Source: Chrysoperla carnea
Lineage: Eukaryota > Arthropoda > Insecta > Neuroptera > Chrysopidae
Reading direction: 5' to 3'
Length of the DNA: 64,000 bases
NCBI RefSeq assembly: GCF_905475395.1
Contig: NC_058337.1
Location: 104,092,368-104,156,367, forward strand
This document shows positions 1-13,307 of the stretch, piece by piece. The translations under genes and the position numbers were made by a program. The notes under the pieces are model-generated. The model was not told the origin of the DNA, did no database searches, and saw only the letters and a list, made by a program, of their open reading frames with translations. Numbering within the stretch: the first letter of the stretch is position 1; each line of letters begins with the position of its first letter.

Positions 1-1845
1 TTAATTTTTTCCGAGCCTATTTTTTCCTAAATCCAATGAAGATCTAGAATATATAGCTAGCCCATTCTAGAATATCTGGAACTTATTAAATAATCAATCC
101 GTGTGAATATAATAATAAATTACTTGAATTCAACTTGACAGCGTTCCAGCATTCTTTTATTTAGAGCAAGTAAAAAAATGCAGTGTTCTTCTTTATCAAT
201 TTTTACTACATATTGATACTGAAAGATGGTATATTATGAAAAATCATTTGAATATAGAAACTTAAACTACTTCGAACTATATCAATTTCATAAATTAAAA
301 AAATTATTTCAATTCTGAAGTCAAGCATATTTTTACTTATAAAAAAGTAAATATAATAAGTAAATTTAAGTTCATATTTTCAAAAAAATGATTGATTCCA
401 AAAATATAACCCTTATTATTAACCTCTGATAAAAAACGTTTTGATTTTTTATAAAATTGTCCAAGAAATATACTTTTAAACTATGCACTTAGCCACGCAA
501 TACCCTGTACGTGAAAACCACATACATCACCATTCAAAATTTTATGTGAAACAAATTAGGTTACATCATATAAGTATTTTATTCATAGATTTCATTGTAT
601 GAATTTGATTATTATTGGTTTTCAAAAATTTTTATGATATTGATAGGAAATCGGATTTTTCCATTTATATGAAATAGAAAACTGTTCGATAAAAATATAT
701 GTTTTATATTTTTATAATTTTATCCATTGTCGATCATATAAAATTGTGTTTTGTATTGATATCTTCAGTACAGTAGAAGGGGTCAATATCTAAAACAATG
801 TAAGAAGATGTCTTAAAACTCCACAGGGCTTGAAATCTTCTTCTATATAAATGCAAACCCTTGCCACAACGAATAATTTAAGCTTTTGCATTGAGTACCA
901 AAACCCAAAGAATCCCAATTTTATTCTTATTTGAATTTCATTAAATGCCAAAGAGAAATGAGATAATACTGTTATAAGTAATGTATAGTAAACATTTTTT
1001 GGCAGAACACATCCCAATTTTATTCACCTATCATTTACAGATCTAGGCTCAGGGTATTCTTATGGCTGTTATCAAAATTGCAACGAAAAAGGTTTTCCTC
1101 TACGAGTATGCTTCTAAGTTCAAGGTTACAAAAGAGTTTTGAATTCAATTAGAGCTTAGAATTGATGAGCACCTGTTGAGCACCGAATCTGACTTGAAAA
1201 AGCCTGGTAGATAAACAATAATGTATTACAAAACTCAACTCCAATATATAAAAGACGGTTCTCAGATACCTCAGATTCGGAGAGCCCCCCTTAAAACAGG
1301 AGGAATATTATATATTTGTGTTATAGGTGATATGTTCATAACGTTTATCGACTTATTTTTACCGGAAAATACATAATTATTCTCCCTAAAATTTTGATTG
1401 AACGCCTCTGATATGAAATAACTAATTAATCTGAATTTTTTTCTAGTGAAAATTTTTGTAACTTAATCTCAAAAAATTAAACTGTTTAAAAATTGTTTCT
1501 AGCCCTAGACGTATTAATTAATTTCACTTATTTAGAAATATAATTAACTATTTTTCTCTCCATATTTATAGATTTTTAATAAACTTATATAATATACTTA
1601 ATCAATAAAAATGCTAATAAAATAGTATAATTACTAATATAAATTTATTTGACCTATAGCTTAGCTTTCATGAGTAGTATTACGAGTAAAATTATAGGTA
1701 TTATGTATTAAATTCTTCAATTATTTAAAGTCAATGATATAATCAGTGATATAGCTGTTAATGATAAATATTTTTAAATTAGCCTTCAAGCTATAATCTT
1801 TTAATCATGAATTGATGTGATTACTAAATGCAAGTAATAAATAAG
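1..1845. other. AT-rich stretch, no gene recognised
   Basis: No coding frame, RNA gene or clear transposon boundary is visible. The short minus-strand frame near 790-1017 has no recognisable domain and low-complexity composition, so I treat it as chance. Confidence 0.5.
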
Positions 1846-2545
1846 TGAACATACACAATTGATTGATTTAATTATTGAAATACGCTGCATAGACAGATTA
1901 AATATCAGTGCTTGCATTATTTTTTATACATTTGAAAAGTTTAAAAAACAAATTTTTATTTGTGGAGGCCATTTGTTTAGGTTTTCAAAAACTCTCCAAA
2001 TTTTTCAAAGTATTAAAAAAAATTTGGATTAATGAAGAACAAATTTTCACCCAAAAAATTTCTCTCTTGTAAATTGACCTTTTGACCCGCTTAATATTAT
2101 AATATGGGCTTGGTATCAAATTGGAATCGAAAGCCTCACTAATTGAAGGTACTCACAAATTTTCCATCTTTTCTGGATTTCTAAACGCTTTCTAATAGCT
2201 ATAGAGAAAATGGATTTCATTATTTTTGCCTATTTTGCACTCTTCCGAGAAAAAAATTGTATTTAGGAAAAAAATTTCCAGACAAGAGTTAAAATAACTT
2301 AAAAGATGAGTTTCCCAATTTGGCTATATTGCTCATTTCAAGTTCTAAGGTACTTTTTACGTCATATGTACCATTTTCAATAAAATTTTTTGAAATTATA
2401 TAATTATTTTTACAATTAAATTTATCTTTTCGTTTTTGAGTCATTGTGTTGACGGACGGATGGACATCAATATTTCTAAGCGATACAAACTTTGTCCTAA
2501 TATATACTTTGATATTTATATATAAATATTAAGTTATAAAAATCA
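1846..2545 (-). repeat. Family B dispersed repeat, highly diverged copy
   Basis: On the minus strand this follows the same order of landmarks as the better copies at 7951-8513, 36611-37250, 43800-44844 and 60041-60558. It begins with the tail motif (TCAATTG region, then a 'GAAATAC..GCATAGACAG' block at about 1876-1900). It continues with 'TTGCTCATTT' and 'TTTTTACGTC' near 2328-2365 and the GACGGACGGATGGACA tract near 2451. It ends with 'AGCGATACAAACTTTG' near 2479. Many indels separate these landmarks, which suggests an old insertion. Confidence 0.5.
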
Positions 2546-3424
2546 AATATTTGTTTCTTATTTTTATGAAGAAGGAAGTCGTCAAGTAAGATTGTGTATC
2601 GTACGAAAATTTAACAAATTCAATCCCAATCCCATAACGGGATTGGTTGTCATGTGATCAAATAAGCCGTGTAGTTAAAATTGGTCCATCTTATTTCGAG
2701 ATAGCAAAAGACGTTAATAAGAGTGCAATTTGACTAAAAGGAAAAAGAAATAAATGAACAATTGTCTTTTTTTCATTTTTACGGCAGCGAAAATCGTAAA
2801 TTTAGCGAATATCATTTCTACAACAGGGTTCTTAAATTTGTCTCCATGATCATGATGGCGAGCAATTCAATTCTATCGAATTGTAATTTGAAATAACATA
2901 ACAATCCATGACTTTTTCCCCTTCCAATAAAGTAATATTCAGCAAAATAGTCTTTTTGCCAAATCTTTTGCCACAATATTGTTGTGTTCCCAAATTCTTG
3001 CTTGAACGGAAGTTATAATTGAACACAAGTGTTAAAAAATTTGCATCACAATTATTTTTATAAATCATTTAAATGTTCCCATCCCTAATATTTTATCAAA
3101 ATAACCATTTTTGTGCATATATAATTTTTTATAGAATCATTTATAAAAACCCATCACTTTTTTTCTACAAAATACATTACTTAAACATTTTAATACATTA
3201 TTTTTTATTTTTTATTTATTATTTTAAAATCTAAATATGGTATGTCAATTAAGATATACTTACTATTTACCAGTTTATTATTAAAAAGACGAAACTAACT
3301 TAACATTAAATAACACTGTTATTTTTATATTACGAAAAAAATAAAGACATCAAAAGACAGTTATTGTATTCATATTATTGTGATAGAAAAATTATTTCAT
3401 AATCGTTCTTTAATTCATTTTTAC
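2546..3424. other. No gene seen
   Basis: AT-rich sequence with a short minus-strand open frame near 2850-3068 that has no recognisable motif. No repeat boundary or RNA gene was found. Confidence 0.4.
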
Positions 3425-3945
3425 CTCTATGTACAATCTATGATGTAATGAAAGAAAGCCCACAAGATTAGAGAAGAACATAACTTTCTGTGAAACTTTT
3501 TCTAACGCTCTCTAAAATCTTCTTTGGTCAAATTAATAATCTGATTAAAAGCTCTCACGGACACGAAATTTTTAAACGGGTAGTTTTCCAGCTACGGTCG
3601 ATTAAAGCTACACAAACATTATAGTTATATAGTTATATAGTCCGTTGCTCGAAAACCACTTTTTAAAAGATTTTGTGGCCGTGAGAGCTTTTGATTAGAA
3701 CGATCCGAAGAACATTTTTTTTAAAGTTTTGCAGAAAGCCATTTTCCTAGTCAAATACTAAAACTGTAATATATTCGTAGCTTTAATTGCTCGTAGCTTG
3801 AAAACTACTCGTTAAAAATTTTTGTGGGCGTAAGAGCTTTTGATCAGAATTATCAAAAGAACATTTAAGGGTAGGTTAGAAATAGTTTAACAGAAAGCCA
3901 TTTTTCTATCTAATCTCTCGGGGTCCTTTACGAAATTAGAAAATT
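3425..3945. repeat. Family E repeat, compound copy with inverted units
   Basis: Three related units carry the motif AGCTCTCACGGCCAC or its reverse complement. One is forward (about 3550) and two are reversed (about 3680 and 3830). Each is next to a block meaning 'TTTTTAACGAGTAGTTTTCGAGC' and a second block, 'ACAGAAAGCCATTTTTCTA'. The last unit ends with 'TCTCGGGGTCCTTTAC' near 3915, matching the end of the copy at 33826-34205. The inverted arrangement suggests a foldback element or repeated self-insertion. Confidence 0.6.
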
Positions 3946-4372
3946 TTAACATTAATATAATTTTTGCATGAAGTGAAATAATATATCTTAAAATATCCAT
4001 GTAGAAATTTTTCTAATACGTTTCTTGACATTTACACATAATCATTAGATCCTTTAAAGCTTGATAAGTAATTGATGTGGCTTTTTGTCAGCCTATATTC
4101 AAAGTAGTGTAAAATACATATACAAACCACGCCTCTGTGACCAGCTGTCGCATATCGCTGTGGAAAACATTATTTTCATTTTCCTAGTTTATTTTCAATT
4201 TCCAGGGGTAGATCTATGTCTGCCAACCATAACAATAGATAGATTGAATCTCGATACAGATAAAAACACTAAGTGGACATTTTGTGTTTGGCGGAGAAAG
4301 GAAATGAATTATTTTGGTCAACTAAAAATTTCGAGGATAAAAGTTTCTCTCCATGAGTTTATAAAGGTTTAG

Positions 4373-7182
4373 AATAGAGACAGGTTTATTCGTATAATAT
4401 ACCTTATGAATAAAAATATCAGTGGTTGGTCGACATTCGTTTGGTAGCTTGTATAAGAAATCGCTAAAAAAATATAACCGAAATTAACATTTGTACTCCC
4501 TAAATGTTTGAAAAAAGTGATGTTTTATAAGGCTGATATTTTTATTAATATTTATCTCCACCTTTCAGAAAACTTTCGGCATTCAAGTTGAAGTTGTTGA
4601 CTCATGAAGGTATTTTCATATTTAAAATATTAAAAGATTTTTGAAGTACAATTTCTCCTGTTTTTATTATTTAAACATAGACGTTGTGTGTGTGTTTTTA
4701 TTTCACCAGATTTTTGTTAATTATAATAAACATGTTTTTATTATTTTTTAACAAAGTAAAAAATATTATTTTCTCTTAAAAATTATGTTAGGTGCGGTAG
4801 GAAATATATTTTAACATACCAAATATAATAATTACAATTTATAATTTATTTACGCGAAGAATTGTGCGTAAAATCATGTCAAAAATCATATTACATAATG
4901 TTATATTTTTGATATTACTTATATTTAAACAGATATATTATAGAATAGATATATTTGTATTATATTTCTTTTCTTTTAATTTTAAAATAGAAAACGGAGC
5001 AAAGAATTGTTCGATTTTGAAAACGCTGAAAAACGAAAACCTATATCAATTATTACAACTTATGTCTTACAACATATAAAAATGAATTTGAGAAAATTGC
5101 ATAAATTGTATTTTCTAGTGAATTATAAATCGTATTCTTTACTAAATTAAATTTTTTCTTTAACATCTTTAACTGTTGTTTCGTTCTTTCAGAAATCGGT
5201 GGAACCGTTGGTGGCTTGTTATCCAAGTACTATTTCTCTTTCTCTGATACCGAACTGAATAGAAAATTGAATTTATATATAAGTAGTTTCTTAAATGAGT
5301 TTTTGTTTTTGACCATTTTTAAAATCGCACTTATCTATCCCCTCTGCAGATGATATAATTATGTAATATTGTTGAAAATGAATATCATACATTACAGAAT
5401 CAGGGACTTTTTCACCAACGATTACCAACAGAAGGAACGAGGTTTTATTATAGTGAAATATTTTTTATTCGAGATAACTCTGGAAAATGGGATATTTTCT
5501 TTCACGGGACTTCCAAATTTTTTACTGTAGAATTTTAAAAGAAAAGAAAGTTGTTGAATAATTTATTCGATATTAATAAAATTATTGTTTACATTGAGTT
5601 TTGCGAAAACTAAACGATTTTTGTGTGATAAACACAATATTTTGAGATAATTTAAAATTAAATTTTTCACTTCCCAGAATAGGAACTTATTGTAATAGAT
5701 TCGATTTTCGAAATCGAAATTTTCCACCTATCTTTACCTTTTCTGTTCAGGACAAGGCATTAACAGAAATTTGGAGAAGAAGTATGTGTGTATGTGTGTA
5801 CGTTCGTGGTCATTTTTTACTGATCGAAACGCGCGAACAAAAAATGGCATCGACTTCGTTTGAGGTGTCGATGGAAGCTCATTAACAGCCAAATGATCCA
5901 AAAAGAATTTAATACCATTCGGTCAAGTTGTTTCGAGGATGTCGAGTTTTGTATTGGCTTAACTCGTCGTTGACAAACTCTAATTTTTAATAATTCTTTA
6001 TTTCGTCACAATGATAGACAATGCAAGCCTTATCGATCACGTGATAGCAGCTAAAAAAATAAACTTTTTTATTTTTTCTAAACAGATCATTCATTAGTTT
6101 TTATCAGATTCATGGCAATATTTTCTGTCAAATAGCCAGTTTATTGTATCTATCCATCATAATGATATGAATATTCAAAATTTATCAAAAGAAAGGAAGA
6201 GTAATGCGTAAGATCTGTTTTAAATCATGTTACCTAATAAAAGTTATATATTTTGATATAAAATACTTGCGGTTAGATCAGGTATACATTTGCTATTATT
6301 TTGGACTTTTAATTAAATACATATGATTATGTAATAGTTTTCAATGGATATTCAGTACAATTAATTTATTAAAAGAGTCTTGAACAAATTTAAATTAAAA
6401 ATATCTTAATAAGGTTTATTGTAATATTTTTGTATTTTTATTTTTTCAAATGAAATGTTAAGAATGAGTCAATTTCTTTTTGTGTATAAATTATTTTATA
6501 CATTAAGTATCTATTTATTAAAGTTAAGTGTGTTCGAGACTGAGATTTGGATTTCATAAAATTGGTGTGCAAATTGTGGTTAAGAAACTATTAGGTAATA
6601 AAATGGAAAGAGTATAATCAAGTTGAAAATAGCAAAGAAGGAACCGTGATAATTTCTTCAAATGTTTTTGTATTTCAAAATCTTCAAACTTTTAGCTAAA
6701 ACTTTGTCATATACAGAGTGTTCTGGCTCGATGAACACAGCTTAAAAGCGTATTCTTTGGACGATTTTAAGTCGAAAGTGTCTTATATACTTTTGTCCAG
6801 AACAATAGTTAAGAAGTTATGGGCACTATTGAATTTAACCAATTAGGTAAAAAAATTTTTGACTAGAGTTGCTCAATGGTTTTTAATTACAAATTTTTCT
6901 TCATACACTACTAGAGGAATTGTTTTTGAACTAAGTTAAAAACAGCTTTTTCGTTGGAAAGTTGTAGCTGTACCGAACGAGCTTTGGGGAAATTCCCCTT
7001 TTCTGAATAATGACGATGCATATTTAAGAACACTTGTTGATTTGGAATTTTTCGATCAGGAAATCAGCGCTGATATTTCCACACTGACACTCTTGCATTT
7101 CCGTCACAATATCCGCAAATACAGTTACTATCTGCATATTCTTATATATTTATAATATTATATATATATTTTTTAATTTTTG
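4373..7182. other. No supported gene; diffuse repeats
   Basis: Mostly simple AT-rich sequence. Two less AT-rich patches, about 5750-5990 and 6715-7110, look like decayed transposon sequence because of the TG-rich run at 5783 and the phrase CAGAGTGTTCTGGCTCGATG at 6716. No termini were found. Possible small exons in this area are discussed under findings. Confidence 0.35.
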
Positions 7183-7510
7183 CTCCCACTACCGTGCTCA
7201 TGCATCCCGAATGAGTCGGGCACAACGGATTTTTTTAATTTTCAATAATTTATTTAGGTTTTAACTTTAATTTAAATAGTTTTGTTTTTAATTTACACCG
7301 ACTTATTTTGGAGAAATCTATGAAAACATCATCCATCTACCGTTATACCATAAAACCAATGTTAAATATGACTACTTTGGAAGTCATTTTTTATTTAAAT
7401 AATCGGGCAGCCCCCCCCCCCCTAAAATTTCAGAATCATTTTAGACTTATTCCAACTTCATATGAAAAAAAATATCAAGCCTTTTATCCAAAATTGCCCT
7501 GCACTCGTAC
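7183..7510 (-). repeat. Family A TIR element, truncated copy
   Basis: Minus-orientation fragment of the element seen complete at 57364-57965. It contains 'CTACCGTGCTCATGCATCC', the TCGGGCACAAC block, 'GGAGAAATCTATGAAAACAT' and the terminal 'AAATTGCCCTGCACTCGTAC', a diverged form of the family terminus AATTGCCTTGGCGCTCGTAC. The other end is missing. A run of 12 C lies inside at 7411-7422. Confidence 0.7.
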
Positions 7511-7950
7511 GCTCTTAAGAACTTCAATTCAATATACTAACTTCATCAAGGTATCAAAAATCATTCTACACGATTTATCGAATTTTAAATAATCGTGACG
7601 AATAGAACAAAAGATTGCGCATTTTATATTGCATGCAATTCAAAAACTTGAAGTATAATAATTAATTAAACACAAATTATACCTTGAAAACCTTATTTGC
7701 TATATGTAGGTATAAAAATATTTATCCAAGTGTTTTGTAATAATCACTATTCATTAACTAATTCTAAATATTCATGGTTATTCTTTTACAAGAAAAAAAT
7801 TATTTTTTTAAATTTTATCTTCTTTTTTGTTAATGCAAATTGTGTAATATTTATTTATTATTTAAAAAAATTTGGTACTTAAATAAACTCTGAATTATTC
7901 TGAAAGTATTTTATTTAAATCGTGAAATATAACAACAAAACTAATATTAT

Positions 7951-8513
7951 ACAAGCGAAAACAAGCAATTGACTGAGTTCATTGTTGAAATACCATGCAT
8001 AGACAGTGTTGATTACTCTGTCACGTTACACATACATACATGTCCCACACCTAATACCTGATATTCCCATATAATACATACTATACAATTTGTGCATAAT
8101 TTGCGCTCTCACGGGTAAACAGTGATGTTTACAAAAATATGTTTCAAACAAATTTGTTTATTTTTTTATAAGAAACATTTTTTACATTTAAACTTTTGTT
8201 CTATCTCTAACGGTTTACAAATGGCCCAATTGACCTATGTTGCTCATTTACGAACTCGACCTTACTTTTTACTTTCTTAGCACGCTTTCAAATTTCAGCT
8301 TAAAATCTCTTTTCGTTTTTGAATAATTGTGATGACAGACGGACAGACAGACACACAGAAAGACTGACAGACATACAACCGGAAATGGACTAATTAGGTA
8401 ATTTTATGAACACCTATACCAAAATTTTGTTCATTGTATCAATATTTTTTAGCGTTACAAACTTGGGACTAAACTTAGTATACCTTGGTACCTACCTCAT
8501 ATACATGGTATAT
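7951..8513 (-). repeat. Family B dispersed repeat, near-full copy
   Basis: Minus-strand copy. It starts with the reversed tail (ACAAGCGAAAACAAGCAATT) and passes the CATACATACATGTCCCACAC block. Further blocks include GCGCTCTCACGGGTAAACAG, the GACAGACGGACAGACAGAC tract near 8334 and 'AAAATTTTGTTCAT'. It ends at the CATGGTATA head. No coding capacity. Compared with other copies it has several small deletions. Confidence 0.8.
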
Positions 8514-9406
8514 AAATGGCATTGTGTGAATATTTGTTTGTATATACTTAAATGTTGATATTTTTGATTATTTGTCAATATTTGTTTATTTAATAACCAT
8601 AATTATAAAATATAATTATAAAATATATAAAAAGGTCTTTTGGTCAAAATTAGCTGAAAATTTGGTATAAGAACATTCTTAACATGCTTTTAAAAAGCGT
8701 TTTTAAACCAGTAGTTTATGAGACATTTGGAGTAATATTTGCCTAAAGACACTAAAAACTTCATTCTTCGGTTTTTTACACATGATTCCATCCATAAAAT
8801 TGATGAGTGATCATATACGGTCCTATAGGCATTTATTGTCGCCTAAATTTCTTATTTTAGCTCTTAATATTGTAAAAGCTGTTCATTTAAACTTCTTTGG
8901 AATCATTGACACTTTTTATCAGTTCGTAAAAAGGTCCTTTGGTCATATGTTTTTATATTATTATCTGACCACAATTTCACAAAACTTTTATCTGTTTGAG
9001 TTTATAAAATAAATTTTAGGCTTTATATTAGTGTTATATGATGGCATCTAAAGACGTTTTGTCGACGAGTGTACGGAATCCTAAATGATGATACCTTTTT
9101 GAGAAACCTTATAGTAAGTTGATAAATAACTATTCGTACATCTGTGCGTGGACAGTGTATCTATGTTAAGGTTAAATTAATAACCATTAGCATAATAATT
9201 TTACATATAATAGAATTCGCACTTGTTTGTGCTGATTATGTAAAATAATACAATTTAAAAAAAAAAAATCATTAATTGAACTTTTTTAGGTTAACGTAGA
9301 TCTAGATTACCTTGCAAGAAACCTGCAACCTATGCGTTAACCTTTTGCTTAACCTAGATTTCGACTTATTGTGTCGCGTTATTATTTATATTTGTTTTCC
9401 GGCCTT

Positions 9407-9668
9407 CTAGATCTCGTCAGGAATAACAATTATGTCAATATCTTTTTCTTCAAACCATGCAGCATCGTTATCATTCGTTAAAAAAAAAATTTTTCTGGCA
9501 CGTCTACCAGCCTCAATTCTTTCAGTACGCATATTCGCGATAGGTAAAACCTCATGTTGCCATCTTTTTATGTGGTTAGTTGTGTTGGTTAGCGTCTTCC
9601 AGACAACTGACACGTGGAACCGTAATTTCGATAATCGGATCCCAATAAGACCAGGGCTATTCCGAAAA
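9407..9668 (-). CDS. Possible exon fragment of unknown gene (86 codons)
   Basis: The minus strand is open for 86 codons from a plausible splice acceptor (pyrimidine-rich CTTACAATTCCAG, exon starting at 9668) to a TAG at 9407-9409. The conceptual protein has ordinary composition, unlike most local frames. It has a basic middle segment (IEAGRRARK) and an acidic end with NDNDAAWFEEKDID. The local sequence is less AT-rich than its surroundings. I do not recognise the family. No matching upstream exon was found at higher coordinates, where a foldback element begins at 10428. It could be a terminal exon, a retrocopy fragment or a chance frame. Confidence 0.25.
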
Positions 9669-9835
9669 CTGGAATTGTAAGAAAGAATTCATTATAAATC
9701 AATTTCATTTATAAATAAAATAAAACACTGAAAAAACCCCATTGGAATGGATGTATTTAAGCGAAACTGTACATATAATACAAATACCCTGCTACAGGAT
9801 ACCCTGATACAGGGTACCTTTTTATAAGTTGGCTT

Positions 9836-10428
9836 ATGCTTGAAACTCGAAAAATGAGTTTTATCGATAAAAAAATTCAAACTCACTCTACTCCATAACT
9901 GGCAATAGATAAATGAACACTTTAAATTAGAAAGTTGCTATTGATAAAAGATAGTAACATTTCTTGTGCGAAACAATTTTCCGTAAACCGGACAGCTTAG
10001 GGAAAAAAGGACTGAAAAGTTTTACCCGAAATTGTTTTTTCGTGTCAAAATATATATTTTCCTTTTTTCATATAATTGTTTCGGCGAAATCTAAGTACTC
10101 TTCGCAAAAAATTTTCCAATAAATCCAATGAAAGTGGTTTTTCAATCACGACTATTTCAGTTCAAATTGAATGAACAATCGCACAAAACGGTAAAAAGGT
10201 ACATTTCTGCTATCAATTACTTTCTAATCTACTCAGTTTACAAAAAAATGTTTCAAAAGCTTGAAGCTTTCATCTAATGTTTGCCAGTTATGAATCAGAG
10301 TGATGTTTAAATTAAACCTGAAAAATTCGATCGAATTCGATGCCGGTATAAGATGTGTGCCTTTGAAATAAAAATTTTTCGTTTGAAGCATTTTCCTCAA
10401 AAAAATTTATTCATCGAGTTTCAAGCAT
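9836..10428. mobile_element. Foldback (inverted-repeat) element
   Basis: The outer ends are inverted: ATGCTTGAAACTCG at 9837 and CGAGTTTCAAGCAT ending at 10428. The arms continue inward with further paired blocks. 'TCACTCTACTCCATAACTGG' faces 'CCAGTTATGAATCAGAGTGA', and 'AGAAAGTTGCTATTGATA' faces 'TATCAATTACTTTCT'. The centre has no ORF. This is a non-autonomous MITE or foldback element; no target duplication was assigned. Confidence 0.7.
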
Positions 10429-10659
10429 ATATTAACTTAAAAAAGCAGTCTTTAAATGGTATTTGTGTAAAAGGCGGCAAGTATTATTTTAGCCCAGAGC
10501 GGCTAAATAGCTAGATCGGGCCTAATGATTGTTTTATTAATTTTATTTTTTTTTTATTCTACTTTTAGAACTAGAAATTTTTCCCGGACACAAACTGGCG
10601 ACGACCTTAAAAAGCATATCAATACCGACTACGATTCCTAAAACTTCATTGTATAAATA

Positions 10660-11125
10660 TCTTAATATATATATTTCTTGTGCTCGTGTGTATGTGACTG
10701 AACTCCTCCTAGACGGCTGGACCGATTTTGATGAAATTTTTTGTGTGAGTTCAAGGGGATTCGAGGATGGTTTAGATTTACAATTTGGTCCAGTACAACT
10801 GTTTTTGAGGGCTCCGTACCAAAAAAATGAAATTTCATTAAATGGTGGGAGCGCATATAAATCATATCACATTATGTATACTATGTGTACTATGTATTTT
10901 TAATAGTATTCAGGTATTGTCAATATTCATTTATTAGAGCCATATGCGAGCGCAGCGAGCTCTACTATCAAAGGTCAGGCCAAAGGTCGAAGGTCAGGCC
11001 ACTCCAATAAATAGGAGTTAAATTGGGGTTTAGCGGGATGGGTTTAGCGGACAGGCTAAACGTAGTATAGGTATTCATGAATTGGAGTTACGTTTTTACG
11101 GGACAACGTCCGTCAGGGCCGCTAG
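10660..11125 (+). mobile_element. Helitron-like non-autonomous element
   Basis: It starts TCTTAATATATATAT directly after an A and ends CGCTAG directly before a T, the A|TC...CTAG|T arrangement of Helitron insertions. The body includes 'GACGGCTGGACCGATTTTG' near 10715 and 'GCGAGCGCAGCGAGCTC' near 10947. The 3' end 'GTCAGGGCCGCTAG' resembles that of the element at 28950-29216. There are no TIRs and no target duplication, and it is too short to encode RepHel. The overlapping short frames are not credible genes. Confidence 0.6.
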
Positions 11126-11694
11126 TTATATTATAATAATAAATAAATCAAATATTTATATGTTTATTAGATAAAAGTAAATATTTATTGATATTTAATA
11201 TTATTTATTTAATAAAAAAAAATTACACAATAAAAATAATAAAATATTTACAAAAGGAAATTAATGTTTATTTATTTTTAATGTGTGTATATTTACTTAA
11301 TAAGAAAATATAGAATTTAGAAATAAATTAAATAAATGCATCTTATTACTCCTTTAAAGAAGTACGCTCGTAGTAGCTACACTGCACTGGTAATATGCTC
11401 ATTAGGCATAAAATATTGTATTGATGAACTGAGACATTGTATGTATTTATTACATATAGAGTGAGACATCCGCATATAATAGGTTTTTGAACTAGCGAAT
11501 ATTTCACCATCCGATGTTCAAAGGTCGTCTTACAAAAGACAAAAATTCATTTTTATATTCCCGGTAATCGAAATGGGTCGACATATGTTCGATTAATTTT
11601 GGGAAAGATTGAAAACTACATGTTATTATTCGTTGAACTATTATTTGTGGTGGATCAAGTTCAAAGCTTTGAAAGACGCTATTAAAGTGACTAA

Positions 11695-12285
11695 CTACGA
11701 GCCCCAAGGCAATTTTACATAAAAAGCTTGATATTTGTTTTATATGAAGTTGGACTAAATCTAAATCAATTCTGAAAATTTTAAGGGAAATGACTTCAAA
11801 AGTAGGCATATTTAACATTGGTTTTATGGTAAAACAGTAGATGGATGGTATATTTTCATAGATTACTCCAAAACTAATGGAAATTAAAAAAAACTTCTTA
11901 AATTAAAGTTAAAACCTTAATAAATTATTGAAACAAAAAAAAAAACCGTTTTGCCCGACTAATTAAGAATGTATGAGCACGGTAGTGCTGACACAAATTA
12001 AAAAAATCAATAATATTCAATTTTGATAGTGAATTATGTTATAACTTTACAATATCAGACGAAAAGTAAGAATGAAATTTTGCGATATCTGGAGTAATTT
12101 TCAAAATATCGCAAAATTAAAGTAAATATTTCGCTTTCGATATTTCGAAAACCAAGGCAAATATCGAAAACTTTTATTCTTATTTTTCGTCTACTCATGA
12201 AGTTATAACAAAATGCATCATCAAAGTTGAAAATAAGGTTCAAATAATTTCAACCCTAAACTTAAAATTGCCTTGGTGTTCGTGC
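11695..12285 (+). repeat. Family A TIR element, near-full copy
   Basis: Plus-orientation copy. Its left end is TACGAGCCCCAAGGCAATTT and its right end AAATTGCCTTGGTGTTCGTG is the inverted form. Internal blocks match the copy at 57364-57965: 'TTTAACATTGGTTTTATGG', 'AATTAAGAATGTATGAGC' and 'TTATTCTTATTTTTCGTCTA'. No protein is encoded. Confidence 0.75.
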
Positions 12286-12666
12286 TTTGGGTAAAACTTG
12301 CGTCACGTTATACGCACACAACTGTTAGTTGAAAATAGCATTTTGTTTTTGTTGCCTTTTCACCAATTATAGGATGGCGAAAAGTATCTACTAATTAACT
12401 CGTACGTGTAACCCATGTAAATTCCAACATTGATTGGTCATCTTTGTTTCAGTAACTAAAAATTTTATTTTAGCAGTTCTCAATCGAACAGTTTTTCTTT
12501 ACAACTACGTAAAATATTATAACATTCTACAAAAAACAAGGGTTTATGGACGTACTACCATAAATAAATATATTAGTAATAAATATTACTGTTAGATTCA
12601 ATGACCGTGAGTGATGCTACCTGTAAAATAATTTGACTACTTCAGATTTTTTGATTTTATAGATCA

Positions 12667-13307
12667 CTAGCAGATACCCGCTCGCTTTGCTGGGAAATTT
12701 CTACATTAAAAACAAAGACTACCGCGTTATAGCTCTTCCTCCTTTTTGTTCACAATTTTATGGATTAAAAGTTTTTTTTTGGGAAATTTTTTAAATCGGT
12801 TAAGTACCTAATTCAAAAATGACGAATTTTCATTCAAATTATCGTCTCCTTTTACCACCAAAATTATGGAGTTTTATATAACCTTTCATCATCTATTTGA
12901 CCCTCTGGAAGAATGAATTTTCAATAAAAAAATAAAATTAACTGTAGTCTCAAACCATGAGCTCATATATCAAGTTTTACATTTTCGAACTTCAAAAATG
13001 ACAAAGTTTCATATAAACTTTCACCCCCTTGAAAATGAATTTTTTGAAATAGTTATACAAGAAACTTTTGTTATGAATCATATCGTTTTTACATTTCTAA
13101 CTTGAAAATTGACCAGGTTTCATACAAACTTCCAACACTCATTTTAACCCATTGAGGGATAAATTTCCGAAAATCTTATCTTAGTACTAACGTAGGTTAA
13201 GGAACGTGTCTACAAAATTTCATGCTTCAAGACGCAGCGGTTTCAGCTGTTCGTTCATCGAGCCTCAAGTCAGTCATTCTGTCAGTTTCTTCTTTTATAT
13301 ATATAGA
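12667..13307 (-). mobile_element. Helitron-like non-autonomous element
   Basis: Read on the minus strand it begins TCTATATATATAAAAGAAG (5' end at 13307), a typical insect Helitron start. It ends 'GAGCGGGTATCTGCTAG' (3' end at 12667) followed by T. The subterminal 'CCAGCAAAGCGAGCGGG' provides the GC-rich region expected near a Helitron 3' end. The 5' flank on that strand is G rather than A, probably because the next 3' end is adjacent. No RepHel coding. Confidence 0.65.

Noticed and set aside
11504-11818. 104-codon minus-strand frame
   Set aside because: Its start region lies inside the Family A repeat at 11695-12285. It is antisense of repeat sequence, not a gene.
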